Of a stretch of DNA of 64,000 bases, positions 7,064-16,196 are shown piece by piece (position 1 is the stretch's first letter; each line of letters opens with the position of its first letter). Made by a program: the position numbers and the translations under genes. The notes beneath the pieces are model-generated. The model ran no database searches. It was not told where the DNA came from and worked only from the letters and a program-made list of their open reading frames with translations. The DNA is taken from positions 1 to 64,000 of the forward strand of contig CAZPMN010000008.1 of NCBI GenBank assembly GCA_964587835.1, in the 5' to 3' direction. The stretch comes from Erginobacter sp964587835. Lineage in GTDB: Bacteria; Auribacterota; Erginobacteria; Erginobacterales; Erginobacteraceae.

Positions 7064-8529
7064 TTCCCCCCCTCCTCTTCCCCTTCCCCCGTATCCCACT
7101 CCAGCACTTCGATTCCAATCTGCCCGATCAGGTTCAGGAGTATCAATTGCCTGGCCGGCCCTGCCCGGCTGAAAGCAATATGGGTGGCGTCCACCGGGAC
7201 CTGGCCGAAGACAGGGTCGGCCGGGGTCCACTCCCCGGTGAAGAGTTCGGCCCACTGATGGTAATAGAAGAGGCCGTCCTCCATCGCCACCAGACCGCTG
7301 ACGATTCGGGCCGGCAGCCCGATCGAGCGGGCCAGGGCGACCAGGAGGACCGAATGGGCCTTGCAGTCGCCCCGCCGCCGTTCGAGAACGTCGACCGCGT
7401 TCGGGATCGCCGCCAGGAACTCCTTCTCCAGGTTCCGGAAGACCCAGTCCGTGAGCAGCTCCGCGGCCTTCCCGGCATCGTTTTCAGCCCCGACGATTTC
7501 CCGGGCCCGGCGGAGGATCGCGGGATGATCGGACTGGATATAGGGGCCGGCCGCGAGCTCGGACTGGAAGCCTTCACCGGTAACGGGGAGCTCCGGGGAG
7601 GGCTTGGCCGCCGTCGCCGGCGCAGAGATTCGCAGGTAGTAGGTATCCGGCCCGATCTTTTCGAATTCCTGTCGCGGGGAGGCGAGAACCAGGGCGGGGT
7701 CGGACAGGCCGCGCAAACGCAGCCGGAGGGAATGGATCCGGCGGGGGCGGGGGAGGCGGCGGTCGGGGCGGACGGCCGCGGAGAGCAGCAGGTCTCCCGG
7801 TTCATCAAGATCGCGGGCGATTTCCTCCTCCTCCTCCCGGATGGTGATTATTCCCAGGCTGCCCTCGAGAGTTCGAAGATCTTCGTCGACCAGGGAGGAG
7901 GTGGCGATCCCCAGTTCCGGGAACTCCGACCGGATCCGGTAAATTTTCAGGGGCACTCCCCCGGCGTACCGTTCCTCGATCCCTTCCACCGTGTGAATCA
8001 CGGTCACCGGCTGGAGAAGGGTGGTCTCGAACTGCCGGACGGTGGCCGCTGCCCCCGGATCGGGATCGTTCCGGACCAGTTCCAGGTGGGCCAGGGAACC
8101 GGCCAGGGTCTCCCCGGCCGCCTCCGCCGTCCGCTCCCCGGTCCGGGTTTCCACCCGGAACCGATCCCCTTCCTTCCGCCCGTTATGGGCGGTCCGGCCG
8201 AGGGGCGAGTCCTGGACGGTGGTAAAGGCCGCCAGGCCGGTTCCGGGCAGGTAGAACTTTTCCTCCCGGATGGTCATCTGCTGCCGGCTGCCGCCCAGGT
8301 TGAGCCGGTAGTCGACCCGGAATTCCGAGCGGTAAGCGGGTTTCCCCCGGTATTCGGTCTCCTCCAGCCGGGAAGCACCATAACCGACTTTATCCCCGAA
8401 GAGGTAAACCCCGTACCAACGGGTACCGAGGTAGGGGGCGGGATCGAAACCGGTTGGAGAACCGGCGCTGGCGTCCAGGGATACCGCCAGGAGGAAAACT
8501 CCCAGGATACTGGCTGGTGACCGCCTCAT
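7048..8529 (-). CDS. Secreted transglutaminase-like cysteine protein
   Basis: A 493-residue exported protein with a signal peptide in about residues 1-22 (ending ASAG). A transglutaminase-like core lies near residues 330-450: Cys389 in RRRGDCKAHS, His424 in YYHQWAE and Asp438 in WTPADPVFG form the papain-like triad, followed by the IGLPARIVSGL strand-helix typical of the family. The ~320 residues before it look beta-rich and have no named domain. Such proteins act as envelope proteases or peptide-crosslinking enzymes; the substrate is unknown. Its start overlaps the preceding secreted-protein gene by 4 bp, so the two are co-translated. The last residues come from a heptamer repeat. Confidence 0.83.
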   Translation of the reverse strand: MRRSPASILGVFLLAVSLDASAGSPTGFDPAPYLGTRWYGVYLFGDKVGYGASRLEETEYRGKPAYRSEFRVDYRLNLGGSRQQMTIREEKFYLPGTGLAAFTTVQDSPLGRTAHNGRKEGDRFRVETRTGERTAEAAGETLAGSLAHLELVRNDPDPGAAATVRQFETTLLQPVTVIHTVEGIEERYAGGVPLKIYRIRSEFPELGIATSSLVDEDLRTLEGSLGIITIREEEEEIARDLDEPGDLLLSAAVRPDRRLPRPRRIHSLRLRLRGLSDPALVLASPRQEFEKIGPDTYYLRISAPATAAKPSPELPVTGEGFQSELAAGPYIQSDHPAILRRAREIVGAENDAGKAAELLTDWVFRNLEKEFLAAIPNAVDVLERRRGDCKAHSVLLVALARSIGLPARIVSGLVAMEDGLFYYHQWAELFTGEWTPADPVFGQVPVDATHIAFSRAGPARQLILLNLIGQIGIEVLEWDTGEGEEEGGKESKR

Positions 8530-9173
8530 CTGACAATGAAGCGCTTCTTCGGGGCCGGGGTCGGGGAGGGGGGTGGGGTGGGGGTGGGGAGGGCCCGCCG
8601 GGCGAACTGGGCCTGCAAGCTCTCTAATTCCGCGGGGGAGAAATCCCCGGGGAAGTCAATATAGCCCCTATCCCCCGGTCCGATCCGTTTCATCGGGATC
8701 CGCGAACGGACAGTGCCGTCGATGACCAGGATAATCTGCCTCCCGTAGTTTCCCATTCTCGCCTCATCGTACTTCGTCACTCCCCTCGGGTACAGTTGGA
8801 GCCGGAGGAGATCCGGATGCTCTCCCGGGGGATATTTGATGGCCCGGACATCCGTCTCGGTTAACCAGGGGGTTTCGTCGGTGATCTCGAAATCCTGAGA
8901 AAGGATGACTTCTTCCCCCCCTTTCCGGTGGACCGGGATAACCCGGGCCGGCCGTCGGAAGAAGAGGGCTACGGAGATGGTCCGAGGGGTGGGGAGGGGG
9001 ATGGGGGTGACGGTCGGAGTGACGGTGATTTCCGGTGAGGAAGCGGCAATCGGAGGGACGGCGGCTTCCGGCGAGGCGGTTGCTGGCAAGCCGCTCCCCG
9101 CCCCGGAGGCGGAAGTGATTAGTCCAGCGGCCAGCAGGGCTGCCAAGAAGAGTTGAATTTTTCCTGGTTTCAT
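8526..9173 (-). CDS. Secreted protein with SecD P1-head-like domain
   Basis: 215 residues from the chosen ATG at 9173, which places a clean signal peptide (KIQLFLAALLAAGLITSAS) at the N-terminus; a longer frame to 9218 lacks one. After a Thr/Pro-rich linker, residues ~95-190 (RLQLYPRG, GNYGRQIILVIDGTVRSRIP, then a glycine and a FSPAELESL helix) resemble the P1-head subdomain of SecD/SecDF. No transmembrane RND part follows, so it is not a SecD itself. The tail is Pro/Thr-rich (PTPTPPPSPTPAP). It overlaps the transglutaminase-like gene by 4 bp. Function unknown. Confidence 0.65.
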   Translation of the reverse strand: MKPGKIQLFLAALLAAGLITSASGAGSGLPATASPEAAVPPIAASSPEITVTPTVTPIPLPTPRTISVALFFRRPARVIPVHRKGGEEVILSQDFEITDETPWLTETDVRAIKYPPGEHPDLLRLQLYPRGVTKYDEARMGNYGRQIILVIDGTVRSRIPMKRIGPGDRGYIDFPGDFSPAELESLQAQFARRALPTPTPPPSPTPAPKKRFIVR

Positions 9174-9272
9174 GGTAGTTAGAGATGCCCAATCCGGGAA
9201 TGGCCATCCGTCCCGCACTATAGCGCGGGGAACTTTTCCCGACCACTAAAATCTAGAATTGAACGAGGAGCC

Positions 9273-9665
9273 ATGCCGATCTACGAATATGCCTGTCCCC
9301 GGTGCCGGAAGATCTTCAGTTTCCTGGTCCGTGGCTCCGGGCGGAAGCGGTTCAAGTGCCCGCGCTGCGGCGCGACCGAGCTCCGCCGGGTTTACAGCCC
9401 ATTCGCCCTCACTCACTCCGAGGAGAGCCGCCTGGAGAAACTGGCCGATCCGTCCAATTTTTCCGGGCTGGACGAGAACGATCCCCGGTCGCTGGCCCGC
9501 CTGATGCGGAAGATGGCCCGGGAGACCGGGGAGGAGCTGGACGACGAGATGCGGGAGGTGGTGGAGAGGCTGGAGGCCGGCGAGGATCCGAAGAAGCTGG
9601 AAGAGGCGATGGGCGCGGATTCCCAGGGATATACCCGGGATACCTCCGGAACTCTTTACGAATAG
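9273..9665 (+). CDS. FmdB-family zinc-ribbon protein
   Basis: A 130-residue cytoplasmic protein. It begins MPIYEYACPRC and carries two CxxC knuckles, Cys8/Cys11 and Cys29/Cys32, the FmdB-type zinc ribbon. The remaining ~90 residues are acidic and helical (EESRLEKLADP, ARLMRKMARETGEELDDE), as in many longer members of the family, where the tail often resembles a small regulatory helix bundle. FmdB was first described as a regulator of the amidase/formamidase operon, but most homologues have no known role. It is transcribed divergently from the SecD-like gene, 99 bp apart. Confidence 0.85.
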   Translation: MPIYEYACPRCRKIFSFLVRGSGRKRFKCPRCGATELRRVYSPFALTHSEESRLEKLADPSNFSGLDENDPRSLARLMRKMARETGEELDDEMREVVERLEAGEDPKKLEEAMGADSQGYTRDTSGTLYE

Positions 9666-9705
9666 CACTTCCGGCTCGCCCCACCGCGGATTCGAGCGTC
9701 AGCAC

Positions 9706-10815
9706 TCAGCGGATTCGGAGCGCCCGGAGTCTCCGACGGCAGAGGTCGAGCAAGGGTCGGGGAGTCTCCGCCTCCCGGCGGAACTTCTCCGTCCACCGCT
9801 CCCGGTGCGCCTGGTAGAGGTCCCGCAGCAGTCCGGGGTCAGCCCCGGGCCAGGTTTTCGTCTTCTCCCGCCGGAAATCGGCGAAAGATAGCTCGTATTC
9901 CCGGGCCGGCCATCGTTCGGCCAGAGCTCGGGCCAGGGACATATCCGCCCGGGCCAGGTCCTCCATTTCTTCCCAGTAGCCGCGGACGTCCTGGAGATAT
10001 TCGGGGACGTTGAAGGCCCGGGCCCCCCCATCGTAGATCACGCACCGTTCCAGGACGGGGGCAAGGGAGCGGAACTGGGAGAGTTCAAACTCCGGGGCTA
10101 GGAGGGCCGGGGTCCGCATCAGGTCGGTTCCCTGGATCTTTACCGCCACCTTGGTCTTGGAATCGGCGAGATGGAACTTCCCTTCCAGGTAGACCAGAAA
10201 GGTATTGCGGTACCCGGGGAAGGCGGAGCGGAAGAGGCCGTCGTACAGTCTCAGGGTCTTCTCGATCTTGTGGCAGCCGATGGTGAAGAAGAAGACATTC
10301 TCCACCTCCCGGCCCAGGTTCTTCGCCTGGCGGAAGAGGATGTCGAATCCGTTCTCCACGGTCACGCCGGTGGCCACGATCTCGCCGATGAAGAAGCTGA
10401 CTCCGTCGGGAATCTCCAGTTTCCGGTACTGGTCATCCTTGATATACCAGCGTCCGTACTGGTCCCGCTGCCGTTGCGAGGTCAGGAAGGAGGAGAGGTG
10501 GGTATTGAAGTTAAAGGCGTCGTAGAGGCTGTCACGGATTCCGAAGTTGAGTCCGGATCGGAGAAAGTGCACGACGCTGATCTTCTCCGGGTTGAGACCG
10601 GCGACCGCCTCCGGGTCGGGAAAATTCTTCAGAGCCAGGGTGATTGTCCGGCGCAGGGCATTGGTAAAGCGGACCCCGTAAACCTCGGGCCGGTTGAGGA
10701 AATCCCGGGAGTAGGGAGTGGAGACGACGAAGCTCTTGATCTTCCCGGTGTAATCACCCCGGAGCCGGTAATAGGATATCCGGTCGCTGCTTGAAATTGG
10801 ATCCAGCCTGTCCAT
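9706..10815 (-). CDS. Phosphoribosyltransferase-like protein of unknown function
   Basis: 369 residues with no signal or membrane segment. The middle resembles a type I PRTase fold: a flexible-loop-side segment VVHFLRSGLNFG (residues 81-92, cf. LRAG in uracil PRTases) and FIGEIVATGVTVENG (142-156), placed like the PRPP-binding acidic/ATG-T loop, though the usual two acidic residues are reduced to one Glu. The flanking N-terminal ~80 and C-terminal ~160 residues match nothing recognised. Substrate and activity are not predictable; it could be a degenerate PRTase with a regulatory role. An AT-stem palindrome lies immediately upstream of its ATG. The gene is monocistronic. Confidence 0.55.
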   Translation of the reverse strand: MDRLDPISSSDRISYYRLRGDYTGKIKSFVVSTPYSRDFLNRPEVYGVRFTNALRRTITLALKNFPDPEAVAGLNPEKISVVHFLRSGLNFGIRDSLYDAFNFNTHLSSFLTSQRQRDQYGRWYIKDDQYRKLEIPDGVSFFIGEIVATGVTVENGFDILFRQAKNLGREVENVFFFTIGCHKIEKTLRLYDGLFRSAFPGYRNTFLVYLEGKFHLADSKTKVAVKIQGTDLMRTPALLAPEFELSQFRSLAPVLERCVIYDGGARAFNVPEYLQDVRGYWEEMEDLARADMSLARALAERWPAREYELSFADFRREKTKTWPGADPGLLRDLYQAHRERWTEKFRREAETPRPLLDLCRRRLRALRIR

Positions 10816-10819
10816 TTTA

Positions 10820-10840
10820 AAATTTTTCTGCGAAAAATTT
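10820..10840. repeat. AT-stem palindrome upstream of the PRTase-like gene
   Basis: AAATTTTTC-TGC-GAAAAATTT, a 9-bp perfect stem with a 3-nt loop, 5 bp upstream of the minus-strand ATG at 10815. It belongs to the family found at gene and tRNA 3' ends (e.g. 32123-32149). In this position it would form a hairpin in the 5' leader, next to the start codon. Confidence 0.7.
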
Positions 10841-11013
10841 CAGCGGCGATAATAATCGGCCTGATTGGTCTTATGGTATGGAAACCGGGGAGGGTTGTCA
10901 AAGTGTATTGCCGTCGCCGGGGGGGTTTTTGCTTGTGAAAGCGGGTGGGGGTGATAGTCTGGGGTGAAGTTCAGACTGCTTCAACGCCAGGCTGCAATAA
11001 AGGAATTTTGGTT

Positions 11014-11517
11014 ATGAGTGTCATTGCCAAGAGCGAACTGAAAAAACTGATCAGGGACGGGGTGATCAAGATCGAGCCCTTCTCGAATAAACAGCTTGGC
11101 CCGGGATCAGTCGATCTCCACCTGGGGTCCACCTTCATCGTCTATAAGAAGGTGAGGGAAATCTACCACATCACCGACCACTCCGACTTCCGGGAAATCA
11201 CCCAGGAAATCAAGGTCAAGGATTACTTCCTGATGCTCCCCGGGGAGTCGGCGATGGGGATGACCAAGGAGAAGATCACCCTCCCCGACAACATCTGCGG
11301 CCGGCTGGAAGGCCGCAGCCGCTTCGCCCGCCTCGGGCTCCTGGTCCACATCACCGCCAGCTTTATGCATCCGGGGATCGACAATCACCAGTTTCTGGAG
11401 ATGTACAACGCCAGCCCGATCCCCCTGGCCATCCACCCCGGGACCCGGATCTGCCAGTTCGTTTTCGAATACACGGTCGGCACCGGCCACTACCGGGGCC
11501 GCTTCGCCCGCCAGTAA
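11014..11517 (+). CDS. dcd: dCTP deaminase
   Basis: Deaminates dCTP to dUTP (or dUMP in bifunctional members) to feed thymidylate synthesis in the cytoplasm. 167 residues from the ATG at 11014, chosen because MSVIAKSEL matches the family N-terminus and AAAGGAA lies ~10 bp upstream. Visible are GPGSVDLHLG, EGRSRFARLGL and the ITASFMHPG...FLEMYN segment holding the catalytic Glu, then PGTRICQF. Some substitutions (QF before LEMYN instead of a Gly-rich turn) put it at the edge of the monofunctional Dcd group. It is followed after 3 bp by rnr. Confidence 0.88.
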   Translation: MSVIAKSELKKLIRDGVIKIEPFSNKQLGPGSVDLHLGSTFIVYKKVREIYHITDHSDFREITQEIKVKDYFLMLPGESAMGMTKEKITLPDNICGRLEGRSRFARLGLLVHITASFMHPGIDNHQFLEMYNASPIPLAIHPGTRICQFVFEYTVGTGHYRGRFARQ

Positions 11518-11520
11518 AAT

Positions 11521-13647
11521 ATGAAAAAGGACACCATCATCCGCCTGATCCGTTCGAAGAAGTACCGTCCCCTGACCCGGGAGGGGCTCGCCCGCCAGCT
11601 CCGTCTTCCCCCCGACCGGGTACCCGGTCTCACGCGGCTCCTCGACCGGATGGAAGCGGCGGGCGAGGTGATCCGGGTCAAGCAGGGCCGTTACGCGGTG
11701 CCGAAAGAGCTCGGCCTGGTGGTGGGCCGGCTGGAGGTCAATCCCCGCGGCTTCGGCTTTGTCGTCCCGGAGGAGGGGAAGGGCGAGGATATCTACATCC
11801 ATCAGGAGAATATGAACCGGGCCCTTGACGGCGACACTGTCCTGGTCCGGCTGGAGCCGGCCCGCCGCCGCCGCCGGTCCGGCGAGGTGGTCCGGGTGGT
11901 GAAACGGGGAAGCGGGGAGATCGTCGGGACACTGAAGCAGACCGGGTCCCTCTTTTATCTCGTTCCCGACAACCCGTCGTTGATTCACGACATCTACATC
12001 GACCGCGCGGGTCTGCGCGAGGCCCGGCCGGGGGAGAAGGTCACCGTCCGGATCACCGGCTGGCCTTCGAAACACCTCAACCCCGCCGGTGAGGTGGTCG
12101 AGGTCCTGGGCAAGGCCGGGGTACCCCGGGTGGACACCCTCTCATCGATCCGGCAGCACGGGTTGCGCGAGGAGTATCCCCCCGAGGTTCTCAGGGAGGC
12201 CGAAGGGTTTGAAGCCGGGGTCACGGGGGAAGATCTGGCCGGCCGGACCGATTTGCGGGATCTGGTCCTCTTCACCGTAGATCCCGACGACGCCCGCGAC
12301 TTCGATGACGCGGTCTCGATCGAGAAGAAGAAAAACGGCGAGATCGTCCTCGGGATCCATATCGCCGATGTCTCCCACTACGTCCCCGCCGGCTCCGCCC
12401 TCGACCGGGAGGCGCGGGAGCGGGGGACCAGCGTCTATCTCCCGGCCCGGGTCCTCCATATGCTGCCTCCCCGGCTGGCGACCGAGGTCTGCAGTCTCCA
12501 GCCGGACCAGGACCGCCTGGCCCAGTCGGTCTTTTTGACCTTTTCCGCGGACGGCGAGCGCAAGGAATACCGTTTCCACCGCTCGGTCATCCGTTCCCGT
12601 CGCCGCTTCACCTATGGCGAGGTGCGGGCGATTCTGCTGGAGAAAGACCCCGCCGGCCGCCGGAAGTCCGGCGAACTGACCGGGCTGCTCGAGGAGATGT
12701 CCGCCCTGGCCCGGCGGCTGCGGGAGCGTCGTTTTGCCCGGGGCGCCTTCGACCTCGACCTGCCGGAGAGCAAGATCGTCTTCGACTCCGAGGGGCTGAT
12801 CGCCGATGTCCGGCTGGAGGAGTCCGACCTCTCCCACTGGCTGATCGAGGAGTTTATGCTCGCCGCCAACGAGGCGGCCGCCGATTACCTGGCCCGGAAG
12901 AAAGCCCCCCTGATCTACCGGGCTCACGAGGATCCGGACCGCGAGGACCTGGAGGAGTTCGGCGAGTTCGCGGCGGCCTTCGGCCATCCGGTGAAGAACG
13001 TCGCCAACCGCCGCGAACTCCAGAAGTTTCTCGACTCGGTCCGGGAGACGCCTCTGGCCACCATCCTCCAGACCGCCTTCGTCCGTTCCCTGAAACAGGC
13101 CGAGTATTCCGCCGTCCCGCTCGGCCATTACGGCCTGGCCGTGCCGCGCTACACCTACTTCACCTCCCCGATCCGGCGTTACCCCGACCTCTACAACCAC
13201 CGCCTCCTCGGCTGTCTCTTCGACGGGGTCCGGCCGGAGCCGGAGCCGAACCTGAAGGCCCTGGTCCGTCACTGCTCGGAGACCGAGCGGATCGCCCAGA
13301 AGGCGGAGCGGGATATGCTCCAGCTGCGCAAGCTCCAGTTCTTCTCCGAACACCTCAAGGATCGTCAGCGTCCGGTCTTCGAGGGGGTGATCTCGGGGTT
13401 GAAAAACTTCGGCTTCATCGTTTATCTCAACCGCTACCTTCTGGCCGGCCTGGTCCACGTCTCGAGCCTGACCGATGACTTCTACCGGGTCGACCGGAGC
13501 GGGACCCGGTTCCAGGGGAGACGGACCGGCCGGCAGTTTCGGACCGGCGACCGGGTGAAGGTCCAGGTGGAGAAGGTGGATATGGCGGCGAAGCAGGTCG
13601 ATTTTATTATTTATTCCGGGGAAGATGATTTCCCCCGGAATAAATAA
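11521..13647 (+). CDS. rnr: Ribonuclease R (RNB-family 3'-5' exoribonuclease)
   Basis: 708 residues, close to the usual RNase R length. Order: N-terminal winged helix (~1-65, with DRMEAAGEVIRVKQGRYAV), cold-shock OB domains (~70-220), RNB catalytic domain with VDPDDARDFDDAV at about 254-266 (metal-binding aspartates), RYTYFTSPIRRYPDL near 540, and a C-terminal S1 domain (FEGVISGLKNFGFIV). It degrades structured RNA and helps mature rRNA/tRNA and quality-control mRNAs. It starts 3 bp after dcd. The last ~13 codons and the stop lie inside a 17-bp-stem palindrome (13605-13649), so the C-terminal tail was probably formed by repeat insertion. Confidence 0.95.
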   Translation: MKKDTIIRLIRSKKYRPLTREGLARQLRLPPDRVPGLTRLLDRMEAAGEVIRVKQGRYAVPKELGLVVGRLEVNPRGFGFVVPEEGKGEDIYIHQENMNRALDGDTVLVRLEPARRRRRSGEVVRVVKRGSGEIVGTLKQTGSLFYLVPDNPSLIHDIYIDRAGLREARPGEKVTVRITGWPSKHLNPAGEVVEVLGKAGVPRVDTLSSIRQHGLREEYPPEVLREAEGFEAGVTGEDLAGRTDLRDLVLFTVDPDDARDFDDAVSIEKKKNGEIVLGIHIADVSHYVPAGSALDREARERGTSVYLPARVLHMLPPRLATEVCSLQPDQDRLAQSVFLTFSADGERKEYRFHRSVIRSRRRFTYGEVRAILLEKDPAGRRKSGELTGLLEEMSALARRLRERRFARGAFDLDLPESKIVFDSEGLIADVRLEESDLSHWLIEEFMLAANEAAADYLARKKAPLIYRAHEDPDREDLEEFGEFAAAFGHPVKNVANRRELQKFLDSVRETPLATILQTAFVRSLKQAEYSAVPLGHYGLAVPRYTYFTSPIRRYPDLYNHRLLGCLFDGVRPEPEPNLKALVRHCSETERIAQKAERDMLQLRKLQFFSEHLKDRQRPVFEGVISGLKNFGFIVYLNRYLLAGLVHVSSLTDDFYRVDRSGTRFQGRRTGRQFRTGDRVKVQVEKVDMAAKQVDFIIYSGEDDFPRNK

Positions 13648-13649
13648 TA
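13605..13649. repeat. AT-stem palindrome forming the rnr 3' end
   Basis: Perfect 17-bp arms, TATTATTTATTCCGGGG and its reverse complement, around an 11-nt loop. It encodes the last residues of RNase R and its TAA stop. A second small hairpin (CTCCCCGC-tgc-GCGGGGA) follows at 13661-13678. Confidence 0.8.
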
Positions 13650-13712
13650 GTGGGCGGGCTCCCCGCTGCGCGGGGATCCCTTGGCTTTCGCTTCAGAGAG
13701 AATCCTGCAGGG

Positions 13713-15302
13713 ATGCGGCGCAAGGGTGAACTTTATCTTGTTCTGGGGATCCTGGTTCTGGCGGCGGCGGTCCGGGTCTGGGGGATCGGCTACGGGCTGC
13801 CCTGTACTTACTGCCGCCCGGACGAGGACCGGCTGATCGCCGTCGCCCTCCGGCTTGGCCGGCCGGATCTCAACCCGGGTTACTTCGTCTGGCCCGGGCT
13901 GCCCTTCTATCTCACCCGGCTGATCCTGGAGGCGGCGGCTCTGGCCCGCCCGGGCCTCTCCGGCGGTTCGGCCCTGGGTCTTTACCTGGCCGATCCGGGT
14001 TCCCTCCACCTGCTCCTGCGGTCTGTCTTCTGTCTTTTCGGGCTGGCCACGATCTATCTCCTTTACCGGGTCGGCCGGGAGTTGTTCTCCCCGGCGGCCG
14101 GGGTCCTGGCCGCCTTCTTCCTGGCCCTGAGTTTCCTTCACGTCCGCGACTCCCGCTTCGCGATGCTCGATATCCCGGTCACCCTGATCGCGGTCGGATT
14201 CTTCCTCCCGGCGGCAAGGATCGTCCGCCGGGGGGGGAGAAGGGATTATCTGGCGGCCGGGTTGCTTTTGGGGTTGGCGGCCGCGGTCAAATACTACGGA
14301 GTGGTCCTGGCCGTTCCCCTGGTCGCGGCCCATCTCTGGCGACGTTGCGCGGCCGGGCCGGCCCTTCCCCGGCGGTTGGCGGCCGCTCTGGCGACGGCGG
14401 GGTTGGTCTTTTTGATCGGTTCTCCCTATACGGTGTTCGCCGCGGCGGCGGCTCTCGGGGAGATCGGCCGGGAGATCTTCTCCGGCCAGTTCGTCACCGG
14501 ATTTCCCCTCCTCGGGGAGATCGCCACCCCGCGGGGCTGGCTCTACCACCCGCTCTTCTCCCTCCGCTGGGGCCTGGGGTGGCCGCTGGAGACCGCCGCC
14601 CTGCTGGGGACGGCTTACTGCGGTTGGCGGACCTTCCGGGGGGCGGGTGGCGAGCGTTTGGTCTTCTCCTTCATCCTCGCCTTCTACCTCACCCTCGCCT
14701 TCCAGCGGTCCTGCTTCATCCGCTACACCACGATGCTGCTCCCCTTCCTCGCCCTGGCGGTGGCCGTTCTCCTCGAGCGCCTATTTCCGGAACGCCCGGG
14801 CCGGCGCCTGCTCCTGGCGGCAGTCGCGATATTGCTGATGCTGGAGCCGGCGATCCGAGTCGTCCGACTCGACCTCCTCCTCTCCCGGACCGATACCCGG
14901 ATCAGCGCCGGGAGATGGATGGCCGGCAATATCCCGGCGGCCTCGTTCCTCATCTTTCCCCAGCCTTTCCTCTGGACCCGCCCCGAGGGGCATCAGGATT
15001 TCCCCAACCGGGTGATCGTCCCGCCCGGTCCGGGGGACAGGATGCGGGGACTGCTGGAGCTGGACTTTCCGGGGGAGAAGTGGGTGGTGACCGGCGAACA
15101 TCCCCTGGCCTACGCCAGCCTCGAACCGGGGATAGGGAAACTGCTGGAGGCGCGGGCGGTTCATGTCCGGTCGTTCCCCGCTTTCCGGGAAAGCGGCCGG
15201 GGGGCGGTCTTCGATCCCTTCGACGCCTTCTTCGTTCCCCTGGCCGGCTTTTCGGCGGTTTCAGCGCCCGGGCCGGAGATCCGGTTTTACCGGTGCCCCT
15301 GA
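13713..15302 (+). CDS. GT-C fold glycosyltransferase (PMT/ArnT-like)
   Basis: A 529-residue polytopic membrane protein with about 11-12 hydrophobic segments. The start at 13713 gives a first helix right after MRRKGE. The first extracytoplasmic loop holds RPDEDRLI, with the acidic pair typical of GT-C enzymes that use polyprenyl-phosphate sugars. HVRDSRFAMLDIPVT matches the second conserved loop of the PMT/ArnT superfamily. The C-terminal ~100 residues form a soluble extracytoplasmic domain. It probably transfers a sugar from a lipid carrier to protein or lipid outside the membrane; the acceptor is unknown. Its 3' end overlaps the convergent hydrolase gene by 42 bp. Confidence 0.8.
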   Translation: MRRKGELYLVLGILVLAAAVRVWGIGYGLPCTYCRPDEDRLIAVALRLGRPDLNPGYFVWPGLPFYLTRLILEAAALARPGLSGGSALGLYLADPGSLHLLLRSVFCLFGLATIYLLYRVGRELFSPAAGVLAAFFLALSFLHVRDSRFAMLDIPVTLIAVGFFLPAARIVRRGGRRDYLAAGLLLGLAAAVKYYGVVLAVPLVAAHLWRRCAAGPALPRRLAAALATAGLVFLIGSPYTVFAAAAALGEIGREIFSGQFVTGFPLLGEIATPRGWLYHPLFSLRWGLGWPLETAALLGTAYCGWRTFRGAGGERLVFSFILAFYLTLAFQRSCFIRYTTMLLPFLALAVAVLLERLFPERPGRRLLLAAVAILLMLEPAIRVVRLDLLLSRTDTRISAGRWMAGNIPAASFLIFPQPFLWTRPEGHQDFPNRVIVPPGPGDRMRGLLELDFPGEKWVVTGEHPLAYASLEPGIGKLLEARAVHVRSFPAFRESGRGAVFDPFDAFFVPLAGFSAVSAPGPEIRFYRCP

Positions 15303-16157
15303 GGCGGGTCCGGCCCGGCCCGCCCCGACCTTCTCCAGGAAGGCGGCGATCCCCTCCCGGTAAGCCGGGCCGGTGACCAGGAAACCGTCCCCGTGACCGC
15401 CGGCGATCCGCAAAAACTCCTTCGGCTCCGGGGCCTCTGCGAAGAGGGCCCGGCCGTGTTCAAAGGGGACGAGCTCGTCGTCGGGGCTGTGGATGAAGAG
15501 GACGGGGAGTTCAAGGGATGGCACCTTGGAGATGGAATCGTACTTGTTGCGGATGATCAACCCGACCGGGAGAGAGGGAAAGAGCAGGCGGCCCATCGCC
15601 TCCGCCGAGGTGAAGGTCGCTTCGCAGATCAGCCCCGCCGCTTTCGGGTATGAAGCTTTCTCACAGAGGCGCTGCGCCAGTTCGATGGCCACCGCCCCGC
15701 CCAGCGATCGGCCGAAGAGGACGATCCGTTCCGCCGGAATTTCCCGTTCCCGGCGCAGATGGAGGTAGGCGGCCTCCGCGTCGAGGTAGGTGCCCTCTTC
15801 GTTCGGGGATCCTTCCGACCTCCCGAATCCGCGATAATCGAAGATCAATACGTTCAGTCCCAGACTGTGGAAGACGGCGATGCTCTCCAGCCGGTGGGAG
15901 ATGTTTCCCGCGTTGCCGTGGCAGAAGAGGATGGTTCCGCGGTCCCGGGATGAGGGAATCCACCAGCCGTGAAGCCGGAGCCCGTCCCCCGCGGCGAGCC
16001 AGACATCTTCATAGGCCATCCCGGCTTCATCCGGAGTCATCTCCAATTCCCTTTGCGGGGCGTACATCTGGTGCTGCTCGAATTTGCGCAGCAGAAACCA
16101 GATCCCCGGAAGGCCGGCCAGGAGTAAAATAAAAATAATGCTCAGAATGGTTTTCAC
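15261..16157 (-). CDS. Alpha/beta hydrolase (BEM46/YfhR-like), membrane-anchored
   Basis: 298 residues. An N-terminal hydrophobic helix (residues ~4-22) probably anchors it facing out. The alpha/beta hydrolase core has FCHGNAGNISHRL (oxyanion region, ~78-90), FDYRGFGRSEGSP, and the nucleophile elbow GRSLGG with Ser151. FIHSPDDELVPF supplies the probable Asp and GGHGDGF the His. This fits the ABHD13/BEM46/YfhR group, whose substrates are mostly unknown. A promoter-like pair is visible upstream on the minus strand (16197-16226). The gene ends inside the convergent glycosyltransferase gene. Confidence 0.87.
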   Translation of the reverse strand: MKTILSIIFILLLAGLPGIWFLLRKFEQHQMYAPQRELEMTPDEAGMAYEDVWLAAGDGLRLHGWWIPSSRDRGTILFCHGNAGNISHRLESIAVFHSLGLNVLIFDYRGFGRSEGSPNEEGTYLDAEAAYLHLRREREIPAERIVLFGRSLGGAVAIELAQRLCEKASYPKAAGLICEATFTSAEAMGRLLFPSLPVGLIIRNKYDSISKVPSLELPVLFIHSPDDELVPFEHGRALFAEAPEPKEFLRIAGGHGDGFLVTGPAYREGIAAFLEKVGAGRAGPASGAPVKPDLRPGR

Positions 16158-16196
16158 GGTACCGGTGGGAAAAAGCTGGATTCTTTCTGGTTGCTT

